From contig NZ_MPOB01000010.1 in NCBI RefSeq assembly GCF_002148795.1, positions 46,014 to 110,013 on the forward strand: DNA of 64,000 bases, given 5' to 3'. How positions within the stretch are numbered: the first letter of the stretch is position 1; each line of letters opens with the position of its first letter. Positions 46,014 through 54,078 of this stretch are shown one piece after another. Both the position numbers and the translations under genes were made by a program. The notes below the pieces were generated by a model. It worked only from the letters and a program-made list of their open reading frames with translations. It did not search any database and had not been told where the DNA came from. The DNA comes from Oceanibaculum nanhaiense. GTDB taxonomy: Bacteria; Pseudomonadota; Alphaproteobacteria; Oceanibaculales; Oceanibaculaceae.

Positions 46014-46260
46014 CTAAGCGCTGCAAAGCATGCGTTTCGCCAGAAATGTCCAGAGCAACCCCGCCAGAATCAACCGATAGATCACGAAATGAGTAAAGCT
46101 GGCGCGCTAGAGCCAAGCCATCAGCCCGGCAATCGCAGCAAGTGCACTTGCAAACGCAAGCATCCCGGCAAGCACTGCGTCGCCCTGAAGCGCGACGTCC
46201 CCGGGCCGAGCGAGGTCATAACCTCCAAGAAGGCCCGCCGCGGTGGTGGTGCGGATAGAG
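46014..46260 (-). pseudogene. Undecaprenyl-diphosphatase (UppP) C-terminal remnant
   Basis: Only the last 80 or so codons remain. GLLGGYDL..., GDAVLAGMLAFASALAAIAGLMAWL, then an in-frame TAG at 46109-46107, then RASFTHFVIYRLILAGLLW is the membrane tail of UppP, a cell-wall carrier-lipid recycling enzyme. The truncation and stop show a dead fragment left by rearrangement just beyond the relaxase gene. Confidence 0.7.
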
Positions 46261-46329
46261 AGCGGTAACGAAAAGTGTGCCGTGTCAACGGCGTCGCTTG
46301 TCCACCGTTGGGGGACAGTGGACGAGCGG

Positions 46330-46887
46330 CTAGTGTTCCCGGACAGACGCAGGAAGCTCACGATCGGCCCAATGCGGGATCGACCGATCTTGCTTTGGAC
46401 GACGCGGAGGAGGAAGTATCCCCACCGCATGCTCAGCTTTGGCCAGCTTTTCGAATTGGTCGGGGGGTATCGCCGACCGCAATCCCTCGACGGCGGTCTT
46501 CAGAGCTTGGGCCTTTTCACCTCGTTCGATCGCTTGATCGGCCGCCAGTGTCGCAATCAACGGTACCGGCTGCGTACCGCCACCTGGCGGATGATCATTT
46601 GCTGTGGGTGGCCGCGTATCATCTTCCGGTCGTGGGCTAGCCGAGCGAGGGCGGAAAACGGGAGGCTCGAGGAAGTCGATTAACGCTTTTTTCGCAGACG
46701 GACCGTGTTCGACTTGCGCGAAGACCTGCCGATCGTGAAGCGCCGCGTCAGCATCGGCAATCGATCGTACGATCGGCCGCTCCCTATCAAGTGAATGAGA
46801 GTTGAGAGCTTTCGATAGCGAAGGGGAGACCGTCGACACCAAAACTGTTGTCGACAAGAGCGCTAGGGTTTTGAGATTGTTCCTCAT
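46330..46887 (-). CDS. Small exported hypothetical protein, 185 aa
   Basis: Begins MRNNLKTLALLSTTVLVSTVSPSLSKA, a clear signal peptide with likely cleavage after SKA. The mature part is proline-rich and unstructured in the middle (PRPEDDTRPPTANDHPPGGG), then has a helical IERGEKAQALKTAVEGL stretch. I do not recognise the family. The UppP remnant lies just downstream, so this gene may also be a leftover of the same rearranged segment. Confidence 0.55.
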   Translation of the reverse strand: MRNNLKTLALLSTTVLVSTVSPSLSKALNSHSLDRERPIVRSIADADAALHDRQVFAQVEHGPSAKKALIDFLEPPVFRPRSASPRPEDDTRPPTANDHPPGGGTQPVPLIATLAADQAIERGEKAQALKTAVEGLRSAIPPDQFEKLAKAEHAVGILPPPRRPKQDRSIPHWADRELPASVREH

Positions 46888-47017
46888 GCAAACTTCCTTC
46901 CATACCGCAGGCTACGGTCATGAAATTAGGAGGCTCGTGTATCTGGGGTTCATCCCTACGGTGCCGAAAAGTTTCCAAAGGAAGAAATTTTGTAAACGAA
47001 CGTTGCTCGGAAGACCA

Positions 47018-47323
47018 TTACGAGGAACGCGTCAAATCCGGGATGGTCGGCTGCAGCGCATTGAGGCAATCATCCAGTGGCAGCATCGTGTGGCGTCGGA
47101 AGGCGACAATCACCGCTTCCTCTTCCACCGACAGGACCGTCGAACGTGGTTCTGCCGGTCCCGTCCGGCGGTCGCTGACCGTATCACGGTTCTTCCACTT
47201 GGCGGCCATCTTCTGGTTAATCCCGTAGCGCTTGGCCAGCGTTTTCAGGCTCGCTTGACTATTCTGTATTGCTCGACGAACCGCCTCTGTCGTCGTGGCG
47301 CTGCCGTGAAGAAACTGTCCCAT
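47018..47323 (-). mobile_element. IS481-family transposase, N-terminal remnant
   Basis: MGQFLHGSATTTEAVRRAIQ, then the helix-turn-helix SLKTLAKRYGINQKMAAKWKNR and PRSTVLSVEEEAVIVAFRRHTMLPLDDCLNALQPTIPDLTRSS match the first 100 residues of IS481-like transposases. The frame ends just before the catalytic DDE domain, so the element is truncated and inactive. It marks the left boundary of the stress-tolerance locus. Confidence 0.8.
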
Positions 47324-47506
47324 AGTGCATCCTTCCATTCCTGGGAAAACAATGCACCATCAAAGCCCGGGATCAAACACCAAGACCTGCCGCAAGAAGT
47401 TTTCAGGCGAGCCAAAATTCGATTGAAACTTCTGGCTGGTTTCGCGCTTGAAAGATACCGCAATCTCGTCAGGAGCAAACTTTGGTGGTAAAATGCCAAG
47501 CGCGTT

Positions 47507-48451
47507 CTACCAATAAAATCCATATCGACGGAATTTGGGCGGCAAGAACGAGGGTAGCCGTGGTTTATAAGACATGCCCGCAATTGTCGGATACTGCGGT
47601 GTTGCCAAGGCGGTGAGTTCACGCAGCCTGGCGATCCGACTTTCTGTGCTTGGATGCGTTCGCAAGAGAGACGGCTCGGGAATGCGCCGGCCGGGAAGAA
47701 AAATTTCTTCCCAGAACCTTCCGACACGACGTTCGAGTTTGCTCAGCGCTCTCATGAGACCCTCCGGGTCGCCAGTCAGCTCTGCCGCCGCGCGATCTGC
47801 GTCATACTCGCGGGTGCGCGACAGGCCGAGCTGCACGAGCGCCATCAAGGTGGGCGCGAAGATGAGAAGCGCCACGATATGCCACGGAACATAGACCGCG
47901 CCCGCGAAAATAAGAGGTAGGTTGAGGAGCAGCAGGAATTGTCCAAGCCAACTCGCGATGGAAACCAACCGTGACATCATATCTGCCAATCCCATGATCC
48001 ACAGGTCGCGGTTCGCGATGTGGCCAACTTCGTGAGCCAGGACGCCGACGAGTTCGCGACCGTCGAGGAGTTGAAGCAGTCCATCGGTGACGCAGATTGT
48101 ACTGTCTTCCGGACTGCCCATCGCGAAGGCGTTCGGCAACGGGCTCGATACGCGATAGAGCTTCGGCGCGCGCGGCAAATCGGCACGTCGCGCAAGTTCC
48201 GCTATTCCTGCGACAAGGCCGGGCGCATCACGTCCCGTTATGCGCTCCGCCTGATATGCGGACAGCAAGAAGTCTTGCGGCAGATTGGGGGCAAAAATCA
48301 GACCCGCAACCATTCCGAAGGCAAGCAGCAGCCCGACCTCCGCGCCGACGACCGCTGTCATGGACACCCAGGCGATCATCGCCATAAGGCCAAGCAAGAG
48401 CGCGGATTGGACGAGATTGATAAATCGATGCCTCGTCGAGACAGCAGGCAT
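47507..48451 (-). CDS. htpX: HtpX-like M48 membrane metalloprotease
   Basis: A 314-residue protein with two N-terminal membrane helices (residues 10-55) and two more after the active site (around 160-200). HEVGH near residue 139 is the zinc motif, and the third ligand is probably the Glu of RTREYDADRAAAELTG. HtpX-type proteases remove damaged inner-membrane proteins alongside FtsH. It is the last gene of the minus-strand arm, nine bases after htrA, and is a known tLST component. Confidence 0.92.
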   Translation of the reverse strand: MPAVSTRHRFINLVQSALLLGLMAMIAWVSMTAVVGAEVGLLLAFGMVAGLIFAPNLPQDFLLSAYQAERITGRDAPGLVAGIAELARRADLPRAPKLYRVSSPLPNAFAMGSPEDSTICVTDGLLQLLDGRELVGVLAHEVGHIANRDLWIMGLADMMSRLVSIASWLGQFLLLLNLPLIFAGAVYVPWHIVALLIFAPTLMALVQLGLSRTREYDADRAAAELTGDPEGLMRALSKLERRVGRFWEEIFLPGRRIPEPSLLRTHPSTESRIARLRELTALATPQYPTIAGMSYKPRLPSFLPPKFRRYGFYW

Positions 48452-48460
48452 TTCCGGCTC

Positions 48461-49579
48461 CTATCGCGGTTCGCCAAGTGTGATCCTGAGGCTCTTGTGT
48501 TGATCGCCGCGCCGGAGGTGCAATTCAACCTGATCCCCGGGGCGATGCGCTTCGAGCGCCGCGATCAGGTCAGCCGCTTCATCAACTCTAGTCGCTCCAA
48601 GGCCGATTATCCGGTCGCCGGCTACAATGAACCCATCGCCGCTAATGCGGGCGGGGACCAGTCCCGCGCGGGCAGCGGGGCCGTCAGGATCGACTCCGAG
48701 GACCATGACGCCGGAGGTGCCCTTCTGCGCGAGCATTGAATCGACCCTAGGATCGAATAAAACGCCGAGACGTGGCGGTGCATAGCTGCCGCGAGCGATG
48801 AGCTGTGGCACCACCCGATTGACCGTATCGACGGGCACCGCAAAGCCGATTCCCGCGCTGCCGCCGGATGGACTGAAAATCGCCGTGTTGACGCCGATCA
48901 GACGCCCCGCGCTGTCAATCAGAGGGCCACCGGAATTTCCGGGGTTAATTGCTGCGTCCGTCTGGATCAGGCCACGTATCGGGAGACTGCCTTCTCCCGG
49001 CAATTCGCGGCCGAGAGCCGAGACAATTCCGGTCGTCATCGTCCAGTCCAAGCCAAACGGATTGCCGATGGCGAACACGCTCTGACCGACACGCAACTCG
49101 TTGCTGGTGCCGATGGGGATTGGCGGTGGCCGGTCAGAACCTACGCCGATATGCAGGACTGCCAGATCGTGCTCGGGGGCACGCCCCACCAGGCGCGCGG
49201 AGAAGGCACGGCCATCAGCCAGCCTGACGACTGCCCGGCTCGCGCCGGCGATAACATGATTGTTCGTCACCACATGACCGAGTTCGTCCCAGACGAATCC
49301 TGAACCGTTCCCGCGCGGAACGTCATAGGCATTCCGGGTCCAGGGATCGACTACACGCTCGGCCGTCGTGATGAAGACGACACTGTCTCGAGCGGCGTTG
49401 AATACCGTGATGGTGCTTTGTTCAAACGCCGCCAGGTCGCCGCGCGGAGCCACGGCGCGCGGTTCGGCAAACCGACCGAGCACAACGCCCTGAATGATAG
49501 GAAAGCTCTGCCACACAATTATGATAAGGAGCGCGGCAGAGGTTGCTGAAACAAGTCGAATGAAAAAGGTTCGGTTCAT
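48461..49579 (-). CDS. degP: HtrA/DegP-like periplasmic serine protease with PDZ domain
   Basis: A 372-residue protein with an N-terminal membrane/signal segment (residues 8-32). The S1C triad is NNHVIAG (His near 104), PEHDLAVL (Asp near 135) and INPGNSGGPLID (Ser near 215). One C-terminal PDZ domain (LGVLFDPRVD...VMVLGVDPDGPAARAGL) makes it DegS-like in layout. It degrades or senses misfolded envelope proteins. Its start overlaps the psiE stop (ATGA), and htpX follows. Confidence 0.93.
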   Translation of the reverse strand: MNRTFFIRLVSATSAALLIIIVWQSFPIIQGVVLGRFAEPRAVAPRGDLAAFEQSTITVFNAARDSVVFITTAERVVDPWTRNAYDVPRGNGSGFVWDELGHVVTNNHVIAGASRAVVRLADGRAFSARLVGRAPEHDLAVLHIGVGSDRPPPIPIGTSNELRVGQSVFAIGNPFGLDWTMTTGIVSALGRELPGEGSLPIRGLIQTDAAINPGNSGGPLIDSAGRLIGVNTAIFSPSGGSAGIGFAVPVDTVNRVVPQLIARGSYAPPRLGVLFDPRVDSMLAQKGTSGVMVLGVDPDGPAARAGLVPARISGDGFIVAGDRIIGLGATRVDEAADLIAALEAHRPGDQVELHLRRGDQHKSLRITLGEPR

Positions 49580-50067
49580 TGACCGCCATCTGCATTTTCA
49601 GTAGGGGGCTGTTCGCGTCGGTCCTGATCGCGCACGAGCCAATGGACAACCCCGAGCGCAAGCGCCGCGCCCGCGAGTGCGGCAATCTTGGATGATTCCG
49701 TCTCGCCGAGGTCCAGGATGATGAATTTGCGCGCGATGGCGAGGAGCGCGATCAGCACGATCGTGCGGACCTGGAGGATCCCGAAGCTGCGTTCGGTCGC
49801 AACAAGAAGGGAGCGCTTGAACTCGAGCGCGATCACCACGGTGAAGATCATGCCGAACACCACCTGAAAGGTGGCGTAATCGAGAGTGTCGAATGCCCCC
49901 AGAACCAGGCGGTTCACGACTTCGCGCATCAGCGCCCAGACCGACGCCACGACGATCGCCGCAATGATGACGCTGAGGACGAAGATGACAACTTGCTCGA
50001 ACTTCTCGTAGAGCGTCATCGCCGACCATTGTTCACGGGTCAGCCCGGATCGTTGCAAGTCTTTCAT
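49576..50067 (-). CDS. psiE: PsiE-family membrane protein
   Basis: A 163-residue protein. ATG 50067 is chosen as the family-like start (MKDLQRSGLTREQWSAMTLYEKFEQVV); earlier starts add unrelated residues. There are four predicted membrane helices (VIFVLSVIIAAIVVASVW, FQVVFGMIFTVVIALEF, VRTIVLIALLAIARKFII and the one near 125-140). PsiE is a phosphate-starvation-inducible family and a standard tLST member of unclear function. Confidence 0.88.
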   Translation of the reverse strand: MKDLQRSGLTREQWSAMTLYEKFEQVVIFVLSVIIAAIVVASVWALMREVVNRLVLGAFDTLDYATFQVVFGMIFTVVIALEFKRSLLVATERSFGILQVRTIVLIALLAIARKFIILDLGETESSKIAALAGAALALGVVHWLVRDQDRREQPPTENADGGQ

Positions 50068-50182
50068 GATTGCCTCTCGAAGGCCGCCCCGGAGAGACAA
50101 GCTCCCCGGGGCTTCTCCAGACGGTGCGATATCGCACGGAGCGGAGGGGACGCCGCAAACCGGCGACACCCAATGTGGCAAA

Positions 50183-50674
50183 TCAGCCGTTCTTGACCTC
50201 GATGCGCTTGACCTTCGCCTGCGCCTCGGGAGTTTGGGGCAGCTTGATCGTCAGAACCCCGTTCTTGAAGGATGCCTGCGCCTTTTCGCCATCCACACCG
50301 GGAGGGAGCGGAATTGTCCGGTAGATCGCGCCGTAGCTGCGCTCGGACAGGTAATACCCCTTTTTCTCCTCCTGGCGCTCGATCTTCTTCTCCCCCTTCA
50401 CAGTCAACATGTCATCGTTGACCGTCACCTCGATGTCCTTCATCTCCATGCCCGGCAGCTCGATCGATACTTCGATCGCCTTGTCGGTCTCGACCACGTC
50501 GGATTTCGCTTCGCCGCTGCCAAAGGGCCATTCGAAATGACCGACACGGTTCCAGAAGTTCTCGAACACATGGTTCATTTCGCGCTGGAGTGTCGCGATC
50601 GGGTTGTCTTCGCTGCTCTTGGCATCTGGCGCGCCGTCCTTGCGCGCCCAGGGAATGAGGTCTTTGATCTGCAT
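50183..50674 (-). CDS. Small heat-shock protein Hsp20 (copy A)
   Basis: A 163-residue alpha-crystallin-domain protein. Core motifs are VVETDKAIEVSIELPGMEMKDIEVTV, LTVKGEKK and the terminal GVLTIKLPQTPEAQAKVKRIEV, giving the G-V-L motif and an I-x-V-type tail. It binds unfolding proteins and hands them to ClpK and other chaperones. It is the third gene of the three-Hsp20 operon, with 20 bases separating it from copy B. Confidence 0.95.
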   Translation of the reverse strand: MQIKDLIPWARKDGAPDAKSSEDNPIATLQREMNHVFENFWNRVGHFEWPFGSGEAKSDVVETDKAIEVSIELPGMEMKDIEVTVNDDMLTVKGEKKIERQEEKKGYYLSERSYGAIYRTIPLPPGVDGEKAQASFKNGVLTIKLPQTPEAQAKVKRIEVKNG

Positions 50675-50694
50675 GATATGGTCTCCTTCGGTTT

Positions 50695-51093
50695 TCAGGC
50701 GCCCTTGACGGCGATCTTTTTCGGCTGCGCTTCAGGGGCTCGGGGGAGCGTCAAGGTGAGGACACCTCCACGCATCTCGGCTTCGATCCTGTTGGGGTCG
50801 AAGTCCTCGGAAAGCGTGAAGGCACGCTCGAAATCGCCCTCGCCATATTCGGCATAGGCAAGTTCGAGGTTTTCCGGCCGCACCGGGTCAACTTTGCCGC
50901 GGATCGTCAACACACGATTTTCGAGCGTGATCTCGACCGCATCGGCGGCGACCCCAGGCATTTCAAGCATCATGGAGACACCCTGATCGGTCTCGACGAT
51001 ATCGGTCAACGGGCGGTAGATGCGTCCGCCGCCGGTGGTCTCGGGCGAGTCGGTCGGCGTCTTTTCGGCGGCTTGCGTGATGTCGGTGCTCAT
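50695..51093 (-). CDS. Small heat-shock protein Hsp20 (copy B)
   Basis: A 132-residue alpha-crystallin-type protein with a short N-terminal arm. It has IVETDQGVSMMLEMPGVAADAVEITL, LTIRGKVDP and GGVLTLTLPRAPEAQPKKIAV. The shorter arm than copies A and C suggests a smaller or hetero-oligomeric assembly. It lies in the middle of the operon. Confidence 0.93.
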   Translation of the reverse strand: MSTDITQAAEKTPTDSPETTGGGRIYRPLTDIVETDQGVSMMLEMPGVAADAVEITLENRVLTIRGKVDPVRPENLELAYAEYGEGDFERAFTLSEDFDPNRIEAEMRGGVLTLTLPRAPEAQPKKIAVKGA

Positions 51094-51107
51094 CGTTCCA
51101 GCTCCTC

Positions 51108-51533
51108 TCAGGCTGCCTTGATCTCGATTTTCTTCGGCTTTTCTTCCTCGGGCCGGGAGATGACGATCCGCAATACGCCGTTCGTCATCCTCGCCTCGAC
51201 CTTGTCATCCGAGGCCGCGAACGGCAGGCGGATAGTGCGGGAAAACCTGCCGAAACCGCGTTCGTTGCGGTGCCAGCGCGCACCGTCGGGAACCTCGGGC
51301 GCCTTGCGTTCGCCCGAAAGCGTCAGGACGTTGTCCTTAACCGAAATCTCAATGTCGCCCGGTTCGATGCCGGGAAGTTCAGCGGCGATGGCAACGGCCT
51401 CAGGGCCTTGCCAGATATTCACCGCCGGGAACGCCGCGCGGGACGGCGGCCAGAAACCGCGGTCGAGATCGCGCATCATGGAGCGCATCAGCGCGAAGGG
51501 ATCGCTGCGGCGCAGATATGTCGGATAGAGCAT
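51108..51533 (-). CDS. Small heat-shock protein Hsp20 (copy C)
   Basis: A 141-residue protein from ATG 51533 (MLYPTYLRRSDPFALMRSMMRDLDRG, the typical Hsp20 amino end). The alpha-crystallin domain includes AIAAELPGIEPGDIEISVKDN, LTLSGERK and GVLRIVISRPEEEKPKKIEI. It is the first gene of the minus-strand arm, directly divergent from the MarR regulator. Confidence 0.94.
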   Translation of the reverse strand: MLYPTYLRRSDPFALMRSMMRDLDRGFWPPSRAAFPAVNIWQGPEAVAIAAELPGIEPGDIEISVKDNVLTLSGERKAPEVPDGARWHRNERGFGRFSRTIRLPFAASDDKVEARMTNGVLRIVISRPEEEKPKKIEIKAA

Positions 51534-51736
51534 TGCTGGCCTCCTGCTGCTGATCGATGCCCCCGAACCGGCGGCATGGTCCGAGCGGGCAACGGTGCCG
51601 GCCAGATGTCGGTTCGGAGACCGCCCATCAAGATAGGCGGTTCCCATTTATTATGCAAGCATATATAATGGATGCATTGCGTTTTGGATGGAGTGCGGTC
51701 TCTCCTGTGTCCCATGCAATCGGAGGAAGGATACCC
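51534..51736. promoter_or_regulatory. Divergent promoter region of the stress locus
   Basis: A 203-base gap between hsp20 and marR. On the plus strand TTCCCA (51641-51646) is 17 bases before TATAAT (51664-51669), a good promoter for the marR-ftsH arm. ATGCA and TGCAT half-sites (51653-51657 and 51673-51677) flank that -10, a possible MarR operator. No clear heat-shock sigma promoter was found on the minus strand. Confidence 0.5.
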
Positions 51737-52165
51737 ATGATCTCTTCGGACATCGCGCTGATCGGGACGACGATCCACCGGGTCGCGCAGCTCATCCAGC
51801 AGCGGATCGACCAAGAAATTCGCGGCAGCGGCCTGACCCGCCTGTCCTGGATGGCGGCGGCGCATGTCGAGGATGAGCCTGGGCTGACCATCGGCGATCT
51901 GGCCGACCGGCTGGAGGTCGGCCCGGCCACAGCCGGCCAGCTCGTCGATCGCATGGTCAGGGGCGGCTGGGTCGAGCGGTCGCCCTCGCTCGACGACAGG
52001 CGGGCGCAGATCGTCACGGCAACGTCGAAGGCCCGGGCGATGCTGAAGGAACTCGCGCCGCGGCAATCGGCGCTCGAAGATGAAATCCTGCAGGATCTGT
52101 CGGCGGACGAAAGGCGCGTCCTGCTGGCGCTGCTCGAGCGGATCAGGGCGCGGATCGGGCGCTAA
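51737..52165 (+). CDS. MarR-family transcriptional regulator
   Basis: A 142-residue protein from ATG 51737, with AGGAAGG just upstream. The winged helix-turn-helix is LTIGDLADRLEVGPATAGQLVDRMVRGGWVERSPSLDDRRAQIV, including the D-x-R wing motif. The stop overlaps the ftsH ATG at 52165, so the repressor is the first gene of the operon and sits at the divergent promoter; autoregulation and control of both arms is the expected arrangement. Confidence 0.9.
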   Translation: MISSDIALIGTTIHRVAQLIQQRIDQEIRGSGLTRLSWMAAAHVEDEPGLTIGDLADRLEVGPATAGQLVDRMVRGGWVERSPSLDDRRAQIVTATSKARAMLKELAPRQSALEDEILQDLSADERRVLLALLERIRARIGR

Positions 52166-54015
52166 TGAAAGGGACAAGGGGCATGGAAAAGAAGACCGAA
52201 TACAACATCTGGTACTGGGTGGTGGCTTTCATAGCCGTGCTTTTCATCCAGAACCTGATCGCCGGCTGGCAATCCGTCGCGCCGATCAGCTACAGCCAGT
52301 TCGAGAAGTATCTCGCTGACGGGAAAATTTCCTCTGTCGCGGTCGGGTCAGACACTATCACAGGTGCCTTCGCCGAACCGGTCGACGGCAAGAAGCAGTT
52401 CGTGACGACCGTAGTGAATCCCGCAATCCTGGAACGGATAGACCGGTCAGGTATCGAGATCACTGGCGTTCCGCAAAACACTTTTCTCGGCACGCTGATT
52501 TCCTGGGTGGCGCCAGCGCTTGTCTTCTTCGGAATCTGGATGCTGCTGTTCCGTAAGTTCGCCGACAAACAGGGTTTCGGCGGGTTCATGCAGGTCGGCC
52601 GCAGCAAGGCCAAGGTTTACATGGAAAAAGAAACCGGCGTCAGCTTCGCCGACGTGGCCGGTGTGGACGAGGCCAAGGCCGAGCTGGAGGAGGTCGTGGA
52701 GTTCCTCAGGAACCCCGCCGAATACGGAAAGCTGGGCGCACATATCCCCAAAGGCATATTGCTCGTCGGGCCGCCGGGCACCGGCAAGACGCTTCTGGCG
52801 CGCGCGGTGGCAGGCGAGGCCGGCGTGACCTTCTTTTCGATCTCGGGATCAGAGTTCGTCGAGATGTTCGTGGGCGTCGGTGCCGCACGGGTGCGCGACC
52901 TCTTCGAGCAGGCCCGGAAATCGGCCCCGGCGATCATCTTCATCGACGAACTCGACGCTCTTGGGAGGGCGCGCTCCTCCGGCCAGATCGCCGGTGGCCA
53001 TGATGAGCGTGAGCAGACGCTGAACCAGCTTCTGACCGAGCTCGACGGCTTCGACCCTTCGGTGGGCATCGTGCTCCTGGCCGCCACCAACCGACCCGAG
53101 ATTCTCGACCCCGCGCTGCTGCGTGCGGGACGCTTCGACCGTCAGGTGCTGGTGGACCGGCCCGACAAGACGGGGCGTGTGCAGATCTTGAACGTGCACA
53201 TGAAGAAAGTGACGCTCGCCCCAGACGTCGATGCCGAGAAGGTCGCAGCTCTTACTCCCGGCTTTTCCGGCGCGGATCTTGCCAATCTCGTCAACGAGGC
53301 AGCATTGCTCGCCACGCGCCGCAAGGCTGATGCGGTGACGATGGACGACTTCAACAATGCCGTCGAGCGCATCATCGCAGGGTTGGAAAAGAAGAACCGG
53401 GTGCTCAATCCGCGCGAACGCGAGGTCGTGGCGCACCACGAGATGGGGCACGCGCTGGTCGCGATGGCTCTGCCGGGGGTGGATCCGGTGCACAAGGTCT
53501 CGATCATACCGCGCGGCATCGGCGCGCTCGGCTACACCATCCAGCGGCCGACCGAGGACCGCTTCCTGATGACCCGCGAGGAGCTGGAGAACAAGATCGC
53601 CGTGCTGCTGGGCGGGCGCGCGGCCGAGAAGATCGTCTACGACCACCTCTCGACCGGGGCGGCGGACGATCTGGTCAAGGCCACCGATATCGCCCGCGCC
53701 ATGGTCGCGCGGTACGGGATGGACGAAGACCTCGGGCATGTCAGCTACGACACCGATCGGCCCGGCTTTCTCGGCACCGGTGACCAGTCGTCGTGGCTGA
53801 ACCGCCGCTACAGCGACGCCACTGCCGAGCGGATGGACGCGAAGGTGCGCGACATCGTGGATGGCGTTTTCAAGCGCACCCTCACCCTTCTTGAAACCAA
53901 TCGGGATCTTCTTGAGCAATCGGCGCAGGATCTCCTGCAACGAGAGACACTGGACGAGTCCGATCTGGTGGCAATTGGGTCCAAGGTGAAAAGAACGGAA
54001 GCCGTCGCTGCGTGA
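52165..54015 (+). CDS. ftsH: FtsH AAA+ membrane metalloprotease
   Basis: A 616-residue protein (610 from ATG 52183, which has the AGGGG site). It has two N-terminal membrane helices around a short periplasmic loop, Walker A GPPGTGKT near residue 201, the [26 protein letters not shown], and zinc motif HHEMGH near 425. It degrades damaged membrane and cytosolic proteins. A second FtsH beside ClpK is a core tLST trait; the housekeeping ftsH would be elsewhere in the genome. Confidence 0.95.
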   Translation: MKGTRGMEKKTEYNIWYWVVAFIAVLFIQNLIAGWQSVAPISYSQFEKYLADGKISSVAVGSDTITGAFAEPVDGKKQFVTTVVNPAILERIDRSGIEITGVPQNTFLGTLISWVAPALVFFGIWMLLFRKFADKQGFGGFMQVGRSKAKVYMEKETGVSFADVAGVDEAKAELEEVVEFLRNPAEYGKLGAHIPKGILLVGPPGTGKTLLARAVAGEAGVTFFSISGSEFVEMFVGVGAARVRDLFEQARKSAPAIIFIDELDALGRARSSGQIAGGHDEREQTLNQLLTELDGFDPSVGIVLLAATNRPEILDPALLRAGRFDRQVLVDRPDKTGRVQILNVHMKKVTLAPDVDAEKVAALTPGFSGADLANLVNEAALLATRRKADAVTMDDFNNAVERIIAGLEKKNRVLNPREREVVAHHEMGHALVAMALPGVDPVHKVSIIPRGIGALGYTIQRPTEDRFLMTREELENKIAVLLGGRAAEKIVYDHLSTGAADDLVKATDIARAMVARYGMDEDLGHVSYDTDRPGFLGTGDQSSWLNRRYSDATAERMDAKVRDIVDGVFKRTLTLLETNRDLLEQSAQDLLQRETLDESDLVAIGSKVKRTEAVAA

Positions 54016-54078
54016 CGCTGTCAGTGGCGCAGATGATCGGCGGACAACCCTGACTGGATAGAGAAACGGAGAAGACGA

